Part shown: in pieces, positions 36,714-49,876 of the stretch
Layout: the number at the start of each line of letters is the position of its first letter
How positions within the stretch are numbered: the first letter of the stretch is position 1
From: Botrytis cinerea B05.10
Lineage: Eukaryota; Ascomycota; Leotiomycetes; Helotiales; Sclerotiniaceae
Length of the DNA stretch: 64,000 nt
Assembly (NCBI RefSeq): GCF_000143535.2
Contig: NC_037310.1
Coordinates: 124,001-188,000, forward strand
Reading direction: 5' to 3'
Position numbers and translations under genes: made by a program
The notes under the pieces: generated by a model
What the model was told of the DNA's origin: nothing
Seen by the model: the letters and a program-made list of their open reading frames with translations, nothing else
Database searches by the model: none

Positions 36714-39700
36714 GGGGTGCATGTTTTGAAGTGGTGTGGGAAAGAGAAGAGAAAGGAAGAAAGCTGTAATGTTTGATGAAGAGATGATGAGGTTATTTGA
36801 TGTGGTTGACGATTAGAGGAAGATGCACATGATATACTCAAGATGATGAAAGTTCTTCATGGCTTGACATTCATTATGATGTATTGTGTTTCTGATAGCG
36901 AGCGAAGCTTTATGTGTTTATGGCATGTTAATGAGCGTTTAATGGATTGAAGTGGAAGAGGTGAAAAGAAGAAGAGGAAGAGGATAGAACAAAAGCTGTA
37001 TTGAAATTCTTGAGATTCTTCCTGGAATTCATAGAATACATCTGTATGCATGCACGGAGTACTAAATAGAGAGAGAGAGAGACAGAAAGATTCTACATAA
37101 CTTATAATTAATCAACAAATATAATAATACTAAGTCTGGTTTTTAACATTATTCTTATGATTCGAGTTTTTGTATTATATAATATCATGGATATAATATT
37201 ATCTAACTCCTTCATCTCCTTCATTTTTTTCTATTTATTACAATCTCCTCCACCTATTATAATCTCACAATGTTCTTCTTCCCTATTACTACTATCTATT
37301 TTCTTTTATTCCCTTTATCTCTTTTACTCATTACCATACTATAACTCTACAATCCACCCTATTATCCATCCGCTTTTCAAAACGAAGCAAAACGAAGTAA
37401 CTATTCTCTTCCCTCTCTTCTCTGTTCTCTCTCCTCTCTTCTCTCTCTAAAATCCATCCTATTCAATACTCAAATTCCTATTCTTTATATACAGTACATC
37501 TTTACCACTTTATCATTACTTTCGATTCTTTACATGTTTTTTTATTTGTTTTTTCAAAAGGTGAGGATTTAGATATTTAGATATTTAGATATTTAGATAT
37601 TTAGATATTTAGATATTTAGATATTTAGATATTTAGATATTTAGATATTTAGATATTTAGATATTTAGATGTATGTTTTTTTTCAAGTTGATTTTATTAT
37701 ATCTGTTTTCTTCTTCTTCTTCTTCTTCTTCTTCTTCTTCTTTATACTTGTCTCTTTTATAGATATGTTGTCTTGAATATTAATATATATAATTCTATAT
37801 TTTTCTCTTTCTCTAATTTTCTCTCTTCTCATCTTTCTCCCTTGCCTCTTCCACACCCTCAACTCTCTTTCTTTCTGTTTCCTCTTCATTTCTTCTTCAA
37901 CTTGAATACACATGTTAGAATTTAATAAAACCTTTATATCTGTTTATAATCTTTTTTTCTTCTACTTCTATTTTCATTTCTCATCTAACTCAATTCATAT
38001 TTATATAAATTCACAACTCCCACGCCTTCTCTTTTATAATCCATCTATATCTATCTCCCCAATATATAATACACACTACTCCCCATTCCATCTCCTCATC
38101 CTCACCCATCTATCTACCTACCACTCCAACCCTCCTCGCTCTCCTCAAATACTCTATATGAATAATCAATAAACTTCGTCTCTTTCTTTTTCCCATCCTC
38201 ACCCTCGTCTTCATTATAACAACTACCACTCATCCATTCATCTACATCCCTCCCTCCTTTCCTTTCCTTTCCATCCATAAATCTCCCCTATCGATTCATT
38301 CATCCATCCATTCATTCATCCATTTATACACTCCCCCCTTCCCCCCATCTAATTCTCATCCCAAGCCCAATCCCAATCTCCATCACTATCATCAATAACA
38401 TTACGAAAAACCCAAAAAATCCCCAAACCCAAAGAGAAGAGCCAGAACGAAACCTCTCAAAGCCCCCACCCACCCTCAAAAGTCAACCCCAAACCCAAAA
38501 TCAAAAGAGCGATATACTCACTTCCTCCTTCCGCCCTCCTATAATTTACCCTACCGTACAGAAAATCAAGTATCTCGCTTCTACCCCCTTTTACCACTAT
38601 AGAGAAAATTGATTATTCATTTATATATTCATAACCTCGTCCATCCATCTATCCATCCACAGCGTCCCAAATTAATCTACAACCTAGCTCCTTCATAACC
38701 TCTCTCCTCTTTGATCAGTTGCTCTTATTAGGCAATTTCTTCTTCTCGTCCTTTCTCCTACTCCCTCTCCCTTTCTTCTTCTTAACCAATCCCTCTTATT
38801 CTGCACCACCCCGTTTTACCATCCTCATCTTCATCCTCACCCTTTTTTGAATCAGTTCCCTTTCTTCAGAAATTCCCTCTTTCATTATCTACATCCTCCT
38901 CCGCCATCATACTGATACTCATCCTCATCCTCATCCTCATTCACAACCTCATCATGATTCTCATCCTGATCTTTTACCAGGCATCTGGCCAGACACTCAT
39001 CCAGCCAAATAGCCACTCAAACTACCCACCCACTCAGACTACACATCCAGATTCTACATCCAAAAACTAATACCAATACCAATCTCAATCTCAATATTTG
39101 TAAGAACAACAAAAACAACAACAGCAATAACAGTATAAAACTGACACTAACACTACCAACTTACACAAACAACCTACCACACACACTATCTATGCTAATA
39201 TCTCCTCTCCTCCTCTTCCTTTCCCCTCTCTTCCCTCCCTTTCCCCTCCAACTAAAAGACGAAAGAGAAGGTGTAATATACCACAATATTACAACAAACG
39301 CCCAAGTGACTGAATAGACAACTACCTACCTACCTACCTACCAACCAACCTACCAAATCCTCACTCCATGTCCTCCACCCCTCCCCCTCTCCATTCCCTA
39401 CACCCATCTTCCACCCCCAAGACTTCACAATCGCATTCAACAAACCTCCACATCCCAAACTTAAGTTTTTCCATTCCTCCCCTTCCTTCCTTCCTCCTCT
39501 TCCCAATCCAACAATTCACACAATCACATATACCACTCAACCACTTGAATCAAGAAAAGTATAAAAAAGCAAACGAACCAACGACGACATACACAAATAG
39601 GTAAACAGGAATATAATATGATAATTGTTTTTTAGAATAATTTCAAAATTGCATATGAATCTTTCCATCATTAACCATTCATATATTCCATTCATGAAAA

Positions 39701-39997
39701 GAAAATCGATACTATTCTAGTATCTTTACTTCCCTCCCATATTCCTCCTTCACCCACCACACATCATCCACCACTCATCACCTATCATTTCCATCCACTA
39801 GTTCTTCATTCATCTACCTTCCAATATGCAAACCTCCCTCAATTCCATCCTCAAACATCCATCATAACATCATCATCGTCATCATCATCATCATCATCAT
39901 CACCAACTTAGCAAGAGATCAAGAAAGATCAAAAAAATCGCAGAAAAGATTCGGCAGATGAGAAATCCATTGTTTAATATTTAACAGCAGAGGATAT
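36714..39997. other. 3.3-kb convergent gap with strong pyrimidine bias
   Basis: Lies between the 3' ends of ERG1 (+) and profilin (-). From about 37200 to 39600 the plus strand is dominated by C and T, with tcc, ctt and tacc tracts. Open frames inside are low-complexity, including one of 78 codons at 39368-39604 rich in Pro, Ser and Thr; I do not call them genes. Such pyrimidine-rich blocks are typical of long fungal leaders, so an unrecognised transcript is possible. Confidence 0.5.
37567..37670. repeat. ATATTTAG octamer minisatellite
   Basis: Thirteen perfect head-to-tail copies of an 8-base unit (104 bases). Followed at about 37709-37742 by a CTT tract. Confidence 0.95.
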
Positions 39998-40915
39998 TTA
40001 GTAGCCAACTTTAACGAGATAATCGACCAATTTTTGAACAGTCTCGGCGGTGTTTCCGGCGATCATTGGGTCGACGTATCGGGCTACGATGATTGCTTGG
40101 ACAGTTTTACCGATGACGAGACCATCTTTGCCCTAATTTTTGGAGAGTTGAAAATTAGTATATATTCCGTGTATTGATTCAATAAAAAAGTATTTGGATA
40201 CGCCGTATATTGTGGGTGGTGGTTGTTGAAAAATCGTAGTGTTTTGAAATGACGGTAGACAAGGCTGAGATAATCTATTACAAGATGAACATACCTTTCT
40301 AGCATAGAGCATCTTATTATCATCCTCCACCTTTGTAAGAACATATCTATCCTTTGCAATATGTAAACCATTTGCGTATAGACTGTCTGTTTTACCATCA
40401 AGTCCGTTTTTGACCTCAGCCATTTCTTCAGGGGTGATCTACATGATTTATGTCAGCGCCTGATATCTGAGTGAGATTTTGTATACGTGTGCTCTATCCG
40501 CATTTTCTGATCATAAACCCATCTGCCAATAACCAAACGTAGCCTCGCAGATGTATATGATGAATGGGAGTGAAAACTGGATCGATGTGATATCGAGAGA
40601 AGGTGGAATCGTACCGCAAAATCAGGACTGGTGGCCCAGCAAGAGGTTCCCTCCAAATTGTAAATAGCTCCCTTCTCAACATGTCCGCTTCCGCAAAGAC
40701 TATTATTCCCATCAGTTTCCTATTCGATTTCATCTGCTCTCGTGGTTTGCATCATGGATTTCGTACCTTGTGTCGATATAAGCTATGGGAAATCGTCAGT
40801 AAATGCTTCTTTTCCATCGTATTCCAACGACATAGAGGGGTTCCAAGGAGGGGTAACGGTAACCTCAGCTCCACCATGTTAAGAGAAAAAGATTAAACTT
40901 ACCCTGCCACGACAT
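39998..40915 (-). CDS. pfy1: profilin
   Basis: Five exons on the minus strand (40915-40903, 40782-40767, 40699-40615, 40438-40295, 40132-39998) give 130 aa, the normal length. Profilin binds actin monomers, poly-proline and phosphoinositides, and supports formin-driven polymerisation in the cytoplasm. The product starts MSWQAYIDTSL, continues GHVEKGAIYNLEG, CWATSPDF and ITPEEM, then ANGLHIAKDRYVLTKVEDD, and ends GNTAETVQKLVDYLVKVGY. The N-terminal W and Y and the C-terminal helix are the poly-proline-binding parts of the family. The first two exons are only 13 and 16 bases long and are found only by joining GT-AG sites; all phases agree. Confidence 0.93.
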
Positions 40916-43900
40916 CTTGTAGATGGTGAAATTTGTTGATGAGAAGATTCTTTCTTTAAATTCGTGCGATGATTTGAATATCACCCGATATTGATCGAGG
41001 GATTGAGGAGATGAGTTGGTGATAAATTTTGATGGTGGTTGGATCCAGTTTATGTTTCTGTAGAGTAACGTGAAGGTAGGTAGTAGGTGATGTACCTCGC
41101 TTGTTTAGTTTGATGGCTGGCTTTTGGTGGGGTTGGTTGAAATGGATGAGTTGTTGTTTGCGGTGTGTGAAGAAGAAAGTCTTGAAAGATGAATGGATGC
41201 AATCATATAAAGTGGCACCTATTTTGTTTTTATTGTGTTTTTGTTTTGTTTTGTTTGTAGTTGTGGAAGTGGAAGTGGAAGTGGAAGTGGAAGTGGTTAT
41301 GGCAGTAGTTGTGTTGTTGCTATTACACGGTTCTTGGAAGATGGAAGAGAGAAGAGAATAGCAACGGTGAGTGAGGAAGTGTTACTACGTAGACAGGTGG
41401 ACATATGATGTGAGATATTTTGAATGCAACGGGAGTGAATATGACGAATTCAGTTCAATGTGGTGGTTCTACAATCCTCCTTTCTAGCCACCAGGGACAT
41501 ATCCTGCCTACCTCCAGATCTAGCAAACGACGACTGAATGTCATATCCGCATTAAACGAAACATCCCGCTGTCAAAGCACAATAGAGCATAGCAGTGACG
41601 AAATAGATGAGGCTGATTTGGCGTAAAGCTCTTTGGAGGATCTAGATTTGGAACTGTGTGGTTGCTTTACTTGCGTACCGCTAGATGGATTGTACGAGGC
41701 GAAGATTAGATGCATCCAAGTAGTTACTTTTACATGTAGCTGCAATACACGAAACGTCTAGAGCTCCGGTTACATTCAACGAGATAGAAAAACGCCTCTG
41801 ATCTCTGAGAAGTTAGCAATGCTATGTTATGCATAAGTTTACGCAGTGGTCTGAATAAAGCAGCAGATGCAGCATCGGCATGAATCCCTCTCCCTCTCCC
41901 TCTCCCTATCCCACATGCTCGGCTCAAGAATATTCACGCCTCTTCGAGTTCCCTTTCCCGTCAGCCCAGCCTCGAGTCTCCCATGGAATGTTCCGCCGGT
42001 GAGCAAGACATGCATCGTGAGATGGCAAACGGAGTGTTGATGATCCATCGAACGGATCATAATATACTAACAGGACAGGCACTGCAATCCGAGCATCATA
42101 CTTGTACGTGGCAATCGACCCCATCCCCTTCGCAAAGAAGAGTCCCCAGAGGAGGGAAATTTGATGACTCTGATATGCCATGAACGGTGAACCTTATATG
42201 GCCAACATTGGCGCCATCACAGATCAAAGAGCAGTCTTTTCTCTCGACACAACGAATCGAAACTGTTCTCAAATGGGACCCAAGAACCCGAAGAGCCGAA
42301 TTAAGATTTTACTTCATCAGCCTTCATATCCACGAACCAATTATTACACTTTCTCTCATTTCACCTTTTCGGTCCATTTTCACAATTCTCCGAGATACAT
42401 TGTACACACATCCATTTGGAAAAGTCACGCGTATATAAAATGGTTGTCGTCGTGTACAATGTGGATTTCGCAGTGTTTAAAATTGCTTTTAATTTCATAA
42501 GACTTCATTTCTGGATTTCCCAACCCATTTTCGGATGCTGGCGAATCTGCGGCGACATGGAGGGTTTCGTTCAGACAGATACTCGGGGTTACATTATACA
42601 ATTTCCTATCTACTCGATAACTTTTGTGAAAACCTTCTTGAAGCCAGAGTCCAGACATATCTATAGAAATCTTGACCCCAATCTAAATACAACAAATAGA
42701 TAACAAATAGACAACAGCTATGCAACCCCTCCAAACTCAATCAAGATCATACGATTCTCCCCCAACGTTTCGAAATCTACACCTTATCGTCGCAGATCCT
42801 TTGGAAACCCGCTTAGCTATTTTCCAACTGCGGCATCGCGGGCAGGTCTTTTATCGGTGAGAATTGAGAATTTGCTTCGTCATCAGAGATTCATCAAAAC
42901 ACAGGGATTCTGGTGGTGGAGACTCGCTGAAATCTTCTCAATGAAGTTTGTCTTGATTCTCGTATTGGGTGGGATAATGTACGAATACAAAAACTGCATC
43001 CAGCGTAGGTTTTGGGAAAGGAGATGATCTGGATTACATCGTTGCTATACCATTCAGTCAGGAGTCCAATTTTCTTTCAGCTGGCTTCCGCAAGCCTATC
43101 GATCATAGACAATAGAATAGATACAACATATCAGAATTCCGCTCTTCGGCGCCTGGAAATTACCTTCCCTCTGATCGTTGTTGTTCTGCAGGAGCCGCGC
43201 CCCCAGATCGCATCTTTGCGAATATATACCGGTTGCTACGCTGCTTGAAGACCCTGGCTCCTGGATGTGGTAGATCTTACGGGATGGCTGTTAACGCGTG
43301 ACTGATACATGCGAGGATGTGATTTGCTTGTTTGTGAGCTTAAATCTTTATACTATGGATAACTTCATTTTATCAAAAAACTTGTGTGTAAGAGTAATTT
43401 AGGAAAAATTGTGAATACGATGCAAATTCTAGAAGCTGGAAATAGACCAAGTGATCATCGAGATGTTTTCAAGAGAGGAAGGACTTGGTAACGGCAAGGT
43501 CTAGGGCTGGATTGCTTGGACTGCTCGATTGTTTCGTCTCAACGTAAAATTCATGCGATGAAGGAGGTAGGCGAGACAGACCCTCGAGACTCGAGAGTCC
43601 TTCGAGAGAGACCCTAATACACTAGGTATTCCACGATGCCCAGTAAACATGGAGATCACATCCATGAAATGCTTGTGATGATCTTTGCCTCAAGAACAAT
43701 CTCCTTCCTAATATTCCTGGCTCCTTACGAAAAGCTCCTCGGAGCTCCTGCCGTTTGGACTACGGAAATGCAGAGATGATGTTACCGCGAGGGCAGCGGA
43801 GATTTAAGTACATATGTATTTGGATAGCTGTACCATGCCTGGTCTGTATGACGATGGGTACTAGGTAGGCAGGTAGCGGAATCTTCGCCGTTTCATTAGA

Positions 43901-45354
43901 AGAGGCATTAGATGCGAGAAGCGCTGGTGAACTAAAATGGCCAAACGGGTCGACATCCAAAGAGTCCAACAGCCAAATCCAGAATATCTACTCATTTGAG
44001 CAAACTCAATTCCAGCAGACGCACGCCATTATAGGCAATACGTCAAATATCCAATCTCTCCCACATACACTTGCAGACTGCCTTACCCATTGAGCCTCTC
44101 CGTCTCATTCGAGCTGCACACATAAAAGACCCCTCTTCATAACAATTTGGGCAAATATATCTTCATCTTATCATTGGATCACAGCGAGGATTGTAAGATT
44201 AATGCATCTCCACAACAAACCTGGTTCTAATCTCTGGGATTCTGATACGCGATCTCATTCGCTTGTGTTCACTGCCAGCATCCCCAAGGCCTCGGTGAGC
44301 AAGGAAGACACAGGTTATCATACATTTATCAACCACAGTCAACCAATGCCAATGGCCAATTTTATACCACTGTGTGCAATACACCGGGTGTAAGAACTTT
44401 AGGGATGCATGCCAAAATAGCAACTTTATCTGACCGCACAGCCAGATTTTGGGTTTGGGATATCCCAAACATCTTGAAATCCAATTTCCTTCCAGAACAA
44501 TATCTGTAGTCAACTCCCAGGTACCAGTCAACACAATCATTTGGTACGGAACGGGAAATCTTCCCTGCTCCAAACGACAATCCACTAGGAATTCTAGGAG
44601 CAAATCATCTAGACATCCATCTAGACTCCACAACAGGGTAATCTCATCCCATGTCGAAAAGGGCTCAAATCATGGTCAGAATCCTCCCAAGCTTCAATCA
44701 GCTACAATCAGCCACTTGAAGGCCCGTCCTCATCCTAGATAGCTGATTCAATGTGCCATTTCAACGTTGGCTACTCATTAAAATTGACAGCTTTTTATGA
44801 ATATTTTCTATTTTCCTACTTACTGTATGGTCACTGTGAACCCCACTCGCTTGGCCTCGCCTTGTCCAGAGCCAACCCCTTCCCCTTGTCCTCTCTCCAA
44901 ATCTCCAAATCTCTAAATTAAACGTCCCATCTACCTCAAACAATTACAATATCCCGAAGTACCCCATCTCTTCTTGCCTGCTCTAACTTACAGGGCTGAG
45001 AGAGATGTGCGATGCAGCTAACAGATAAGTCATGCAGCATTTTCCTTGAACATTCTTCTTGTTGTTTTCTCCTCTTCGCTGTCACATCTTTGATCTCTTC
45101 TCGATTTCTCTCTCTGGTAAAGAGCATTCCACTCTTTTTACTTCTCTGCTTCTCCGCGATTTGTCCTCGCACTTCAAGGGTCTCCTGGTGTAGCCTGTCC
45201 ACTTCTTTGAGGAATATATTCAATCAATATACTCGTTTCACCATTTACATCAGTCACATCACATTTCATCATCGTCAACAAAGATACTCGAGTGGACCCA
45301 TTGTATCGGTTCAAAAAGGCACGAAAGTTCAGGCTCAGATCCAGGGTATAAGCT
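40916..45354. other. 4.4-kb divergent intergenic region, no supported gene
   Basis: Between profilin (-) and the Ser/Pro-rich gene (+). Contains a gtggaa tract (41262-41296) and a ccctct tract near 41886-41907. Several open frames of 60-145 codons overlap on both strands without recognisable domains; the longest, 44199-44633 on the minus strand, has an unusual Trp/Cys-rich composition and looks spurious. Confidence 0.5.
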
Positions 45355-48300
45355 ATGTCGAAAAATATAACTAGGTCGAAGTCGGTGATGGCCCGGTTTA
45401 GAGGTCGAGATGCAACAGCCTCTAGTGCTTCACTTCACGTTACAGATGATGCACAGGCCAGGGATACCGGTAGCAATCTATTCCAAAAATTCGACCTTGG
45501 TCGTGAAGACCGGCATAAACTTCCACAGAGACCATCGACTTCAGGTGGAACAAAAAAGTCGACAGGAAATATCCCCAAGAGGGCTCATACTGTCAAGAGA
45601 GAAACACGGGACGATCTATTTTTCAACCCTCTGACAGCACATGGGATAGACGGACCTACGTTTTATAACTTTCCCTTACCTTCTACCCGACCCCCACCTT
45701 CACCAGCTGTACCAGCTATGCCCCAAATGGTTGATCCTTTACCACGACCCTACAGTCCTGATTCTATCAAGACAAGTAGGACTGTTAAACCTAACGTTAG
45801 TGAACTTGAGATTGGCATGGCACTCGGAAGTCCTTCACATCCACCAGAAAACTGGCAACAAGGTCAACAATCTCTTGGGATGGAACCAGTCCGTAGTCTG
45901 GATCCAATGGACGACATGTCTCATTATGCCGATTCTGTTGTTGCCCCGAAGCAAAAGAAAGGTCGGAAGTGGTTTGGGTTATTTGGAAGTAAGAAGGAAA
46001 AGACACCTACAGCATTCTATCAACTCAAATCAGAATCACAACAAGAAATCCCAACGAGCGATCCTTCCTCGCCAGAGACGAAACGTACTGGTAGATCTCG
46101 TGGCCGTTCAACTTCTAGTAAAACTGGTAAGAAACCTGATATTAAAAGATCGCAAACGGCACCAACAACACCGGGTTTGCAGCCGTCATTCCAATCTTCA
46201 ACGTCAACAAGTATTCGAGCAGGAACTCCAGATATTCGTGTTCAAGGTCCTATTGGGGTTGAAGTTCTACGATCATACCCTAAAGTACCACCCGAAGGAC
46301 CAAAACTTGATCTTGCACTTCCTTCGGTGCAGATGGAGAGGTATAGTGTTATGTTTGGGGATATCTTACAGAAACCTTCCACTACCACTTCCTCATTACT
46401 TCAAAGACGCCAAGCAACGCTTGATAGGCTTAAGAGTGTTGAAGAAGCACTCGCTACTAAGGTTTGATATTCTTTCTGTCATATTCAAACCACACTAATA
46501 ATTTGGATCAGGAGGCAGAACTTGAGGCTCGTACAAGAGCACTCACAAAACGTAGGGCTACCTCACCACAACCAAATCACAACAGCCCATCATTCTCTCT
46601 CTTTCCAAGCACACCCTCAAGACAAGGCAATCGTGAAAGTTCACCAACAAGAGAAAAGGCGTCGCTACATAGATCCAACACCTCACCCGCCGCCATATCT
46701 CCTTCTAGACCTTCATTTGCCCCAGGGTTAGATAATGATCTCCACGCCAATCTTTTATTCAGTGATAAAAACTCCACCGATCAGCGTGGACATGAACATA
46801 CAGATTCTTCATCAAGTACATCTACTCAGAAACCACTTAAACAATCAACAAGATCATCATCGAAATCTCCAAAATCCAGACCCCAAATCCAATCAGCACG
46901 TACTTGGTCACCAGACGAATCTCAACTTTTATCTCCATCATCCGCCGAAGATTCAGAAGCCGACGCGCATTCCATGAATGGCCAAGAAAGAGAAGATTTA
47001 TATACCACACCGCAACTAACAGCGACTAAATCCAGGTTTGAAGAAAAAGAATCGACATGGCAGATGATAAATTCCAAGAAACAAAATCACGGAGCCCCAT
47101 CTTCGGTATCGGGATCGACGACTAGTGAAGCTAGCACGGTATCATCATCACATTCTACTTCATCATTCTCGAGTGTACCGGGTGGGTTCAACACAAACAC
47201 AATACCGATAATGCTCGAGCAAGATAAAGTGAGAGAAAGAGGTTCGAGGAAAGCATCACCAACAAATCTTCCATCTCCTCAAAAGGGCAAAGAGATGAAA
47301 ATCCCCATCAACTCGACTCCTGGACCACGACCAATCATTTCATCTTTCAATACCGCCACTCGATCATCGGGAAATGCACCTCGTCCTATCCTCAAATCTC
47401 CCATATCTGAAGATTATGGTCTCAGACCTCGACCTCGACCTTCAATACAACAATCATCCTCAAGCACATCCCTCATTTCCCCTCGTCCCTCACTCCAAAA
47501 ATCCCCCATGTCATCAACCATCACCAACCCCAACTCAACATTCTCGCCACGCAAAATCCCCCTCCCCGCCTCTCCCCACCCCCCACGCACCACATCCACC
47601 ACACCCACCACCGCGGCCCTCCCCTCGCCCTCCCCCCACCAAAAACAAGAATCCACCTCCTCCATCACCCCCTCCCTCCTCTCCCTGCAATTCGACGACG
47701 CGGAATCCCTCTCCGTCCCCCACTCCCGCACGCGCGACCCAGAGCAAAAACGTCTCGAATCCGCCGCCGGCGTCTCCATCGCCCGTCAAATCTCCGTCTC
47801 CAGACAACAGCGCCAGCTGCTCATCCCGATCAAAACCAGCGGCACGCTATCGAGACGCAATCGCGAGCGATCTCCCGGCCCGGGCTCGGGGGCTCCAAGC
47901 CCCGTTTTTGCGAACGCCAAAAAAATCGTCTCCGGGGAGGATGTGACGGCAAAGAAAGGATCGCCGCTGGAAAGCGTGGCAGAGTTGAGTTTTCGCGGGG
48001 GCGTGATGGCCTCAAACGGGAGTTCCGCCCCCGCAAATGGGAAGCCGATACCGATCGCGATGGGAATCCATGGAGATGTCAAAGTGAAAGAGATTTCGAA
48101 ACCGTCAACGCCGACACTCGTCATCGTACCCGGCGTTGAAGAGCAGTGGGGTGCTGGAAGCGCGAGCGCAAGCGCGAGTTCGGGCGGCCTGATGAGCAGT
48201 AAAGAGAGAGTGGAAGCGATGATGAAGGGGAGTCGTGGGAGTCCGCTTTTGGGACGGGAGGGTTGGGAGGAGCAGGGCGGGAAATCGTTGAGTGTTTCGC

Positions 48301-48368
48301 CGAGGACGGAGATGGGGAGTGGGCATCAGAATAGGAGGAGTGAGAGGGTGGTGGTTTTGGAAGCTTGA
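45355..48368 (+). CDS. large disordered Ser/Pro-rich protein with short coiled coil
   Basis: Two exons (45355-46461 and 46512-48368) separated by a 50-base intron (GTTTGA..CAG, with actaat branch-like site) give 987 aa. Most of it is low-complexity Ser, Pro, Thr and charged residues. Three parts look constrained. RKWFGLFGSKKEK near residue 205 is a basic-aromatic patch. MERYSVMFGDIL near 327 is followed by a predicted helical stretch across the splice site (LLQRRQATLDRLKSVEEALATK, then EAELEARTRALTKRR). A repeated R-x-S-type set of possible phosphosites is scattered through the tail. No enzyme domain, signal peptide or membrane segment. It resembles signalling or cytoskeletal scaffold proteins of fungi in style only; function unknown. 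The last third is distinctly more GC-rich than the first. Confidence 0.82.
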
Positions 48369-49876
48369 GTTTAGGGTTGGAGTTTGGTTTGGGCTTGGTT
48401 TGAGGAGAAGAAAGGTTGGGGGAAGGAGGAGGAGGTATTATATTATTCATTTATTAATATGTTTTACGGTTTATTTTTTCATCTTTATTTTTATTTTTAC
48501 ATGGTTAGGTCCATCCATTTCTCGTTTCTCATTCTCTTTTATCTTTTATCTTTTGTTCCTGGGAATCCAAGATTCAAGATTCAAGATTCAAAAGAAGAAA
48601 GAGGACGGGGAAGGGAATGAGGATGGGGATGCGGAGTCAGGTAGGGAAAGATAGGAAACGGAAAGGAAACGGAAAGGAAAGGAAAGGACAGGAATCAAAG
48701 AAATCAAAGGAAGAATATCTTCAAGGGGGCTCGCTCACTCACTCGTCAGTATTAACGAAACGAACAAACGCATTGTTTCATATTTATATTAGTGAAACGG
48801 AAAGGAACGGAAAGGGCAGGAAAGGAAAGGAAAGGAAAGGAGAATAAGTAAATAGATAGGTAGATAAAGATCAAATATATCAAAAATTCACAAAAAAAAC
48901 TCAATATATACATGCATGCGATGTAACATAATGCAACATATATGAATCGATAATTCGTATGTATTTCATGTATTTTACATATCTCATCTCATCTCATCCC
49001 ATTCCATCCCGTGCTATTCATTACTTAAGTAGGTAGGTAGGTAGGTATCTCTTGCTCAGTCATGCTCCCTCCTTTCCAATGAACTCCACCACACCGCACC
49101 TTATACATCAACATCAACATCACAACTCTCCTACTCATGATACGATATAAAAATCCATCCCTTCTCTTCCCTTCCCCATCCCCTCAATGCACATCCTCCC
49201 GACCTAAAAGCCGCCCCATTCAAATAAACAGATGAATAAAGACCCTCCGTCCCTCCCTGCTAATGCAAAAAACAAAAACAAAAACAAAAACAAAAACAAA
49301 AAAACGCCTCGTATATGTATTTAATTCCTTATCATCACAACTCCCCTGCCCACCTCTCAATGACCCCTTACCCATCCACTCCTATTCTATTAAACCAAAC
49401 CCCCTCACCCTCTTACCCCCTCATATAGACACGAAAATGCAAATGCCCTAAACAAAAAGCAAAGCTCAAAGCAAAAGCAGAAAGAAAAAAAAAGCTAAAA
49501 ATCATAAGTCAAGAAAAGTAATAAGTAAAAAAAGGGTATCAACTGTTTCTCCTCCCTTCTTTCTGTCGTTCTCGGTTTCGAGCTCACTTACCCTCGAACT
49601 TCGGAGTCGACCATCCAATATCGATATCCAATCCTCTGAAGTGAAATTTTTAATCTCGGTTATGGCGACTAGACTAGTATCAAAAGAGGCGGAGAATGAT
49701 TTATATGCACCATTCTTTCTTTGCTCTTAGTTAGTATTCGAGGAGAAATAATCTGGTTGTAAAAGCGCTCTTTCGAGAGTGATATCGTAGTCAATCGAGC
49801 CACCCAACTTATGTTGTTCAACATAATCCCTAGAAAGCCCCACTCCACTCTCTCTTTATAAAATAGAGTCTCCTCC
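48369..49876. other. convergent intergenic, microsatellite-rich
   Basis: Between the 3' ends of the Ser/Pro-rich gene and the Rab gene. Contains gaaag/ggaaa tracts (48650-48842), a taggtagg tract near 49030 and an aaaac tract (49265-49304). No gene seen. Confidence 0.6.
49265..49304. repeat. AAAAAC tract
   Basis: About six copies of an aaaaac unit in intergenic DNA. Confidence 0.85.

Noticed and set aside
37567..37670. Regular repeats resembling a CRISPR array
   Set aside because: The units are contiguous 8-mers with no spacers, and the genome is eukaryotic; it is a minisatellite.
44199..44633. 144-codon minus-strand open frame
   Set aside because: No domain, unusual Trp/Cys content and overlapping frames on the other strand; probably chance.
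45731..46498. 255-codon open frame overlapping the Ser/Pro-rich gene in another frame
   Set aside because: His/Asn/Gln/Arg-rich composition typical of a frame-shifted shadow; the main frame has proper start, splice sites and continuous sense.
47374..47946. 190-codon Pro-rich open frame inside the same gene
   Set aside because: Product of C-rich sequence read out of frame; no start context or domain.
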